A DNA stretch of 38,412 nt, taken from contig RFZJ01000035.1 of the NCBI GenBank assembly GCA_009920765.1, positions 1-38,412 of the forward strand, read 5' to 3'. The translations under genes were made by a program, and so were the position numbers. This stretch comes from Planctomycetota bacterium. Its GTDB lineage: Bacteria; Planctomycetota; Planctomycetia; Gemmatales; Gemmataceae. The first letter of the stretch is position 1, and every line of letters starts with the position of its first letter. This document shows, one piece after another, positions 33,223-38,412 of this stretch. Below the pieces are notes generated by a model, which saw only the letters and a program-made list of their open reading frames with translations, did not search any database and had not been told where the DNA came from.

Positions 33223-34650
33223 CTATTTCCCCAGTCGCTGTTTCATAAGCTTTGAAAGCTCTGCAACCGTATTTTTGTGTGCAGGGTCATTAGCTAGGTT
33301 TTTCAACTCTTTCGGGTCTGCATCATGATCATAAAGTTGAACACCATCTTTACCATTGTTCCATTCGGTATAGCGAAAGCGTTCATTTCGAATTGTATAA
33401 CCATTGATGTTTTTACCGAGCACCGTCTGAGTAATGGCAGGACGATCCCATTGGGCCTTTGGATCTTCAAGCAAAGGCTTAAGGCTCTTGCCATCAAGAT
33501 AATCAGGATACTTCAGGCCGCAAAGATCAGCCAGGGTAGGGTAGATATCAAGCATTTCTACCGTTCGTGGTGAGGTAGCGTTGGAGATTTTCATTTTGGG
33601 ATCAACCATGATCAATGGAACCCGCGCAGACTCTTCAAAGATACTTCGCTTCTGCCATAACCCATGTTCACCCATGTGATAGCCATGATCGGAAGTAAAA
33701 ACAATAACGGTATCATCAGCAAGTTTTAGCCTGTCAAGCTCATTGATGATTCTGCCCACTTGCGCATCCATGAAGCTGATGCTTGCAAGATAAGCCTGGG
33801 TGGCTTTTTTTCGCAAATCATCAGTCAGCTTTTCCTCTTCTTTTTTAAAGCTGAGAAAAGCAGCCTCAGGTACGCCCTTCTTATGATCGGGATCGACAAC
33901 GGGAAGGGTGATTTTATCAAGGGGATACAATTCAAAATATTTCTTGGGGGCTACATAGGGGGTATGCGGTCGATAAAGACCAAGTGCAAGGAAAAAAGGC
34001 TTTCCCTTCATCTGGGATAAAAGCTTGATGGCTTCGGTTGCGCCAATACCATCGGTTTGTTCTTCATCTTTTCCCTCCGCAGCAAGCCAGCTTAGAGTAC
34101 CGCCAAACTGCCCTTTGGTAAGGGTGAAAATCTGAGGCTCATCATCTTTGTCACGGCCTTTCGGATTCACAACCTTTTCCCACGATTGGGGATCATCAAG
34201 GCCACTGGTGCCTATGCCATTTGGTACATTGTAATGATAAAGCTTTCCCACCCGGGCAACTGAGTAACCGTTTTTCTTGAAGAGTTCAGGCATGGTGACA
34301 GTATTTGGGATGGTTTCACGGAAGTGTGGAGATCCACCAAACTTGCCCTGATTCGGCTGACCCGGGTTGGCTTTTACTCCATTGATATCAGGCCTTCTTC
34401 CTGTAAGGAAGGAAGTCCTACTGGGGCTGCACAAGGGGAACTGGCAATAAGCCCTATCAAATTTCACCCCCCGTTTTGCAAGTGCATCAAGGTTGGGGGT
34501 TTTCGCAAGGGGGTGCCCATAACAACCCAGGGAATTATTCAGGTCATCACTGATGATAAAAAGTACATTTTTTTTCTCTGCTGCATTCAGCGCAGTGGCA
34601 AGCAACAAAAAAACAGGTGTTAAAATTACTGTCATAATTTTTTGATACAT
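33223..34650 (-). CDS. Secreted iduronate-2-sulfatase-like sulfatase
   Basis: 475 aa from the ATG at 34650. AAGGA lies 9 nt upstream and a signal peptide follows (about 1-24, V-F-L-L-L-A-T-A-L-N-A-A). An ATG at 34656 is also possible, while the open frame up to 34845 is non-signal. The active site is C-S-P-S-R-T-S-F-L-T-G-R at 74-85 with formylglycine Cys74. Calcium ligands D35-D36 lie in I-S-D-D-L-N, and D-H-G-Y-H-M-G-E-H-G-L-W-Q-K is the iduronate-2-sulfatase-like motif. It is predicted to desulfate a sulfated glycan outside the cytoplasm; the substrate is not known. It is divergent from the beta-lactamase/NamZ fusion, with 115 bp between starts, and downstream of nothing on its own strand. 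Confidence 0.93.
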   Translation of the reverse strand: MYQKIMTVILTPVFLLLATALNAAEKKNVLFIISDDLNNSLGCYGHPLAKTPNLDALAKRGVKFDRAYCQFPLCSPSRTSFLTGRRPDINGVKANPGQPNQGKFGGSPHFRETIPNTVTMPELFKKNGYSVARVGKLYHYNVPNGIGTSGLDDPQSWEKVVNPKGRDKDDEPQIFTLTKGQFGGTLSWLAAEGKDEEQTDGIGATEAIKLLSQMKGKPFFLALGLYRPHTPYVAPKKYFELYPLDKITLPVVDPDHKKGVPEAAFLSFKKEEEKLTDDLRKKATQAYLASISFMDAQVGRIINELDRLKLADDTVIVFTSDHGYHMGEHGLWQKRSIFEESARVPLIMVDPKMKISNATSPRTVEMLDIYPTLADLCGLKYPDYLDGKSLKPLLEDPKAQWDRPAITQTVLGKNINGYTIRNERFRYTEWNNGKDGVQLYDHDADPKELKNLANDPAHKNTVAELSKLMKQRLGK

Positions 34651-34765
34651 GATCATAATTCCTTGTTGTTTGATTCTTCCCCCCATTAGGCTAATAGGAA
34701 GAATAAAGATTCGCCAACAAATTAAGATACGAGCAAACATAAAATCAAAAATCGGGAGGCAGATG

Positions 34766-37048
34766 ATGTTGTGGAATAAAATAACAATAATGGTAATGGC
34801 CCTGATAATTCCAGGATTTCTTGCAGCAGAGGAAGCAATCAGCAAGGCAAAGCTGGAGGGAATTAAAGAAGTTGTAGAAGAGGCAATCGAGAAGAAGAAA
34901 ATACCAGGCGCAGTCGTACTGGTGGTTAATCACGGAAAAACCGTTTACAAACAGGCATTTGGAAACAAATCGGTAACCCCCCCCATTGAGCCCATGACTG
35001 TCGATACAATTTTTGATCTCGCATCCCTAACAAAACCCATTGCTACAGGAACATCCCTTTTTAAATTACTAGAAGCAGGAAAATTGCGCCTCAGCGATAA
35101 GGTAAAGCTTCATCTTCCCGAGTTAACATCCCCGGACTGGGAAATCATCACGCTGGAACATCTTTTGACCCACACATCCGGTTTACCTGCAGGAAATGCA
35201 TTATCAGATTATAAAGAAGGGGTCTCCCAAGCGATCAAAAAAATCAACGAGCTCAAACTGCTTGCTCCCCCGGGCGAACGATTCACCTATAGCGATATAG
35301 GTTTCATAATGCTCGGAGAAATCGTTCAAAGAATATCAGGAAAGCCTCTGGATCAATATTCCCGGGAAGAAATCTTCCTCCCCCTCGGGATGAATGAAAC
35401 CTCGTACAATCCATCTATAACCTTGAAAGCAAGAATTGCACCCACGCAAAAAGAAAAAGAAGTAATGCTAAGGGGAATAGTCCATGATCCCCGCGCAAGA
35501 TTGCTTAAAGGCGTTGCAGGACATGCTGGGCTATTCTCCAGCGCAGATGACCTCGCCCTCTATGCCAACATGATTTTAAACCCCGACAATTTCAAAGGGT
35601 TATCCGCTGCAACCATACGCACAATGACTCAAGCCCGGGCAGTGCCCAACGGCTGGCGCACCTTTAGCTGGGATTGCGATACCGCATTTAGCTCCAACCG
35701 TGGCGAGCTATTTCCAAAAGGCTCTTCCTTTGGCCATACAGGGTTCACAGGCACATCAATCTGGTTCGACCCATCTTCACATACTGCTGTCATCTTCCTA
35801 AGCAATCGAGTCCACCCAGATGGCAAAGGTGATGCCACTCCCGTTCGCAACAAGGTTGCAACAATTGTTGCATCTGCACTCAATGGAAAACCTGCACCAG
35901 CCTCAAAACAAGTTGTACCCGGTATTGAAATCCTCAAAAGAGAAAACTTTGCAAGGCTTAAAGGTAAAAAAGTCGGATTGGTCACCAACCATTCAGGAAG
36001 AGATAATTCAGGCACCAGCACCATCGATCTTCTTAAAGATGCCCCGGAAGTGAAGTTGATGGCTTTGTTCAGCCCAGGCGCGGTTGATAATAGAATTGCT
36101 GATTCAAAGGATGAAAAAACCGGCCTTCCCCTATACAGCCTTCAAGGAGGAAAACAAAAACCAAACTCCGCCCAATTAGAGGCAATCGATACTATTGTCT
36201 ACGATATTCAAGATGCTGGTTGTTGTTTTCATACTTCAATCACCGCGCTGGGTTTGATGATGGATGCAGCTTCCGAAAAAGGTATGAAGGTATTGGTGTT
36301 AGACAGGCCCAACCCCATCGGGGGCAAATATTTTTACGGCCCGATGCCCGATGCAGGCAAGGAATCTTCAGGCACTTTCCACAGCCTGCCCACCAGACAC
36401 GGACTAACCATTGGTGAAATTGCAAAGTTATTCCTGTTAGAAAGAAAAATGAGCGATGGCAGGCCTCTGGGGTGCAAGCTCGAAGTTGTCGCAATGGAAA
36501 ACTGGAACCGTTCAGATCTTTTCGATGCCAGCGGGCTTGAGTGGCTCTATCCATCACCCTACCTCCGCACACTTGCAGCAACACTCCTTTACCCAGGCAT
36601 CGGACTTTTGGAAATCACGAACATCAGCGTTGGTAGAGGCACCGAGCGACCCTTCGAATGGTTTGGCGCACCCTGGATGAACAACCTTCAGCTTGCTCTT
36701 TTATTGAACCAGCAAAACCTTCCGGGTATTCGCTTTGTTCCTTTCAAGCAAACCCCCATTTCAAACCTTCATGCAAATAAATCCTGCAACGGGTTGCAAC
36801 TATTCATAGATGATTGGAAGACTTTTGAACCGGTGAAAACAGGCATTGCTATTGCCTGGGCACTAAGAAAAATCCATCCCGATGACTGGCAAATCGAAAA
36901 GCTTGACAGCCTGCTCCTAAATAAAGCCACCATGGAAGGGTTGATCAAGGGTAGACACTATTCAGAAATCGAAAAGCTTTGGCGTGCAGACCTCGCTGCT
37001 TATGAACTTCGCAGGAAAAAAATTCTCCTTTACCCAGAGTCATTCTAA
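34766..37048 (+). CDS. Fusion of serine beta-lactamase/esterase domain and NamZ-like (DUF1343) domain
   Basis: 760 aa from the ATG at 34766. GGGAGG is 6 nt upstream; an ATG one codon earlier is closer than ideal, and the open frame back to 34649 overlaps the divergent gene. The signal peptide is about 1-21. The class C beta-lactamase/PBP-like domain (about 25-375) has S87-L-T-K (SxxK), Y175-S-D and H324-T-G. The C-terminal domain (about 386-760) is DUF1343/NamZ-like: K-V-G-L-V-T-N-H-S-G, T-G-L-P-L-Y-S-L, Y-D-I-Q-D-A-G, L-D-R-P-N-P-I-G-G and R-H-G-L-T-I-G-E. NamZ proteins are exo-N-acetylmuramidases. Here the family G/S-P-E-H-G segment is missing (L-F-S-P-G-A-V-D-N), so that half may be inactive. 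It probably acts in cell-wall turnover. Confidence 0.9.
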   Translation: MLWNKITIMVMALIIPGFLAAEEAISKAKLEGIKEVVEEAIEKKKIPGAVVLVVNHGKTVYKQAFGNKSVTPPIEPMTVDTIFDLASLTKPIATGTSLFKLLEAGKLRLSDKVKLHLPELTSPDWEIITLEHLLTHTSGLPAGNALSDYKEGVSQAIKKINELKLLAPPGERFTYSDIGFIMLGEIVQRISGKPLDQYSREEIFLPLGMNETSYNPSITLKARIAPTQKEKEVMLRGIVHDPRARLLKGVAGHAGLFSSADDLALYANMILNPDNFKGLSAATIRTMTQARAVPNGWRTFSWDCDTAFSSNRGELFPKGSSFGHTGFTGTSIWFDPSSHTAVIFLSNRVHPDGKGDATPVRNKVATIVASALNGKPAPASKQVVPGIEILKRENFARLKGKKVGLVTNHSGRDNSGTSTIDLLKDAPEVKLMALFSPGAVDNRIADSKDEKTGLPLYSLQGGKQKPNSAQLEAIDTIVYDIQDAGCCFHTSITALGLMMDAASEKGMKVLVLDRPNPIGGKYFYGPMPDAGKESSGTFHSLPTRHGLTIGEIAKLFLLERKMSDGRPLGCKLEVVAMENWNRSDLFDASGLEWLYPSPYLRTLAATLLYPGIGLLEITNISVGRGTERPFEWFGAPWMNNLQLALLLNQQNLPGIRFVPFKQTPISNLHANKSCNGLQLFIDDWKTFEPVKTGIAIAWALRKIHPDDWQIEKLDSLLLNKATMEGLIKGRHYSEIEKLWRADLAAYELRRKKILLYPESF

Positions 37049-37052
37049 TAGG

Positions 37053-37808
37053 TCATGAACCCTTTTTAGCAAGTACCACAAATCGCTTCTGATCCATGAA
37101 ATCCCGTGTAATCGAAAATGTATCCACCTGCTTCCAGGGAAATGTGATTTTACCCACATCGATCAGGCATGGATCAAAGCAAAAATATGTAATCCCTTCA
37201 CCATCACAATCAACAGGTAATGCTTTGACAAACTTTCCATAATAGTAGGTGAATTTATGGTTGGTGATCCCCAGGCTCACAAGGTTAACATCAGGAGGAA
37301 GCTGGCTTTTGATGCGTGCCATCTCTTCCAAAGTTTTTTCACTTCGCTGAACTTTAACATCCATGAAATAACCAAGATTGAAAATCACCAGGGCAAGCCC
37401 CATGGCATACAGATTCTCCTTCACATTTTGCAGGTTCTTCATCATCCAAACCCCCGATACCAAAAAAGATATCGAATAAAAGATGGTAAACGGCATTGGC
37501 AATGTCCAACGCTCAAAAGTAAACCTTGGAATTTTAAAGGGGAGCAAAGCAATAGCGAACGAAATCATAATAAAAATTGCAGCTACCAAGAAGGCAAACC
37601 TAAGCCAGGGTGCCTTGCCTTTTTCATCCGTTGAAACAACAGCTACCTCAGCAACTGCCCCCATGAAAATAACAAGGATGGGATACAAGGTTGCAAAATA
37701 GCGGGTTTGTCCACCCGGAGGAATCCAGACCGTAAGAAATGCAAAACCACACGCAAACAGTGCAAACATAAGTGCGGGTTTATAGGGTGAACCATGTTCC
37801 AGGAATGA
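37053..37808 (-). CDS. ArnT/PMT-like glycosyltransferase, C-terminal fragment (frameshifted)
   Basis: The frame is open from about 37811 down to 37053 and begins near F-L-E-H-G-S-P-Y-K-P-A-L-M-F-A-L-F-A-C-G-F. It is preceded in frame by TAG at 37814-37812. It contains R-Y-F-A-T-L-Y-P-I-L, several membrane helices and a soluble C-terminal segment (about the last 90 residues). It continues the hydrophobic protein encoded in another frame by 37809-38412. Inserting one base near 37805-37811 joins the two into one protein. GT39/GT83-type enzymes transfer sugars from polyprenyl carriers at the membrane. As sequenced, this half has no ribosome-binding site of its own. It is convergent with the NamZ fusion, with only 4 bp between stops. 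Confidence 0.7.
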   Translation of the reverse strand, partial: SFLEHGSPYKPALMFALFACGFAFLTVWIPPGGQTRYFATLYPILVIFMGAVAEVAVVSTDEKGKAPWLRFAFLVAAIFIMISFAIALLPFKIPRFTFERWTLPMPFTIFYSISFLVSGVWMMKNLQNVKENLYAMGLALVIFNLGYFMDVKVQRSEKTLEEMARIKSQLPPDVNLVSLGITNHKFTYYYGKFVKALPVDCDGEGITYFCFDPCLIDVGKITFPWKQVDTFSITRDFMDQKRFVVLAKKGS

Positions 37809-38412
37809 AACCTAGAAGCGGTATCGTTCAACCACAATGCCTTCGCCTCTGCAACACCATGAAGAGAAATGTAAGGCAGCATCCAAGCAGCGACCACTGC
37901 AATCGTGCAAGACAATCCCACCAGCATGGGAAGGGTGAATAAGTAACGCATATTTCTTGAATACAAGAGATAGAAAAAAACGCTGGCACAAAAATATGCC
38001 AGGGGTTGCAATCCCCCCTTGCAAAGCGAGGCAAGCCCCACCATCACCCCGGCACTAATCCAAGTTGCAACTGCAGGCCATCTGCCTTCATAGCCCCAAT
38101 GCCAAAGCATCAGAGATGCACTTAAAAAGAAAATATAAACCGCTTCGGGCTCCGCCTTCTGGCTCATGATCATGATTTCGCCATTGGTAGCAAATGCAAG
38201 AGCGCTTGCAAAAGCTCCAACGCAGGAGAAGAAATTGCGGGCATAAGCATAAATCAAAAGGCTGGTTATAAGCACCGCAACCGCAGAGGGAAAGCGCACT
38301 GCAAAGGGATCATTATTACCAAATACAATACTACTACCCAGCATCAACCAGGAACTTAAAGGAGGGTTGCTCTGAAAAAGTTCACCCTGTTCTCTTGGGG
38401 TGATGTAATCAT
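37809..38412 (-). CDS. ArnT/PMT-like glycosyltransferase, N-terminal fragment (partial, frameshifted)
   Basis: The open frame enters from the right edge, so the true start is outside the window. Just inside the edge it reads D-Y-I-T-P-R-E-Q-G-E-L-F-Q-S-N-P-P-L-S-S-W-L, then F-A-V-R-F-P-S-A. This is the typical early loop of GT39/GT83 (ArnT, PMT-like) membrane glycosyltransferases, with P-P-L and R-x-P/F-S motifs. Alternating hydrophobic helices and A-L-W-L-N-D-T-A-S-R-F follow. Beyond about 37809 the frame turns into unrelated sequence and stops at 37643, while the correct continuation is in another frame. Either the gene is broken or there is a sequencing error. The sugar and acceptor are unknown. 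Confidence 0.72.

Noticed and set aside
34651..34845. Overlapping N-terminal extensions of the divergent sulfatase and beta-lactamase/NamZ genes
   Set aside because: Each gene has a better internal start with a ribosome-binding site and signal peptide; the overlap is the shared promoter region.
37643..37769. Overlapping hydrophobic frames taken as two separate overlapping membrane protein genes
   Set aside because: Together they make one glycosyltransferase once a single base is added; the out-of-frame end of the upstream frame has no membrane character.

Overview
The window looks like chromosome from a planctomycete, probably a Gemmatales/Gemmataceae-type bacterium with an AT-leaning genome. 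The signs are several independent family signatures: a DUF1559 pseudopilin-like protein with the H-X9-DG C-terminal motif, followed by a transthyretin-like lipoprotein; a surface protein with the LEFLEDR N-terminal motif; formylglycine-type sulfatases; Tat-exported Gfo/Idh/MocA oxidoreductases; an ECF sigma factor coupled to a Ser/Thr kinase; and several Hanks-type kinases. No tRNA, rRNA, CRISPR array, IS element or phage module was seen. Family names come from motif recognition only; no database search was run.

Layout. 1-7.0 kb: the start of a large surface protein, an ECF sigma/kinase operon (minus), a 925-bp AT-rich spacer, a soluble kinase (plus), a small hypothetical protein, a triple-BON protein, and a decayed partial copy of the soluble kinase. 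7.0-9.5 kb: DUF1559 protein, lipoprotein, and a divergent YprB-like exonuclease. 9.6-17.6 kb (all minus): Tat oxidoreductase, secreted esterase, a second Tat oxidoreductase whose signal peptide is broken by a perfect 40-bp tandem duplication, a YdjM-like membrane protein, and prolyl oligopeptidase. 17.8-21.1 kb (minus): four consecutive uncharacterised membrane-anchored proteins, three with long coiled coils. 21.3-24.4 kb: membrane-anchored kinase, a zinc-type ArsR/SmtB repressor with a His-rich metal-binding protein, and a bestrophin-like channel. 24.6-29.4 kb (minus): sulfatase, DUF2891 protein and class III adenylate cyclase. 29.7-38.4 kb: a small Lys/Ala/Pro-rich protein, a Tat beta-helix protein, a TVP38-family membrane protein, aspartate-semialdehyde dehydrogenase, a second sulfatase, a beta-lactamase/NamZ fusion, and a frameshifted ArnT/PMT-like glycosyltransferase running off the right edge.

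Functionally the region mixes extracytoplasmic polysaccharide handling (sulfatases, exported oxidoreductases, beta-helix protein, esterase, NamZ-like protein) with signalling (three kinases, sigma factor, cyclase) and one metal-homeostasis operon. Signs of decay recur: a kinase pseudogene, a tandem-duplication frameshift, a glycosyltransferase frameshift, and apparent in-frame loss of the NamZ signature motif. The best candidate for an undescribed system is the four-gene coiled-coil membrane operon at 17782-21092. The most checkable sequence-level observations are the 40-bp duplication, the missing NamZ motif, and the zinc-sensor/His-rich protein pair.
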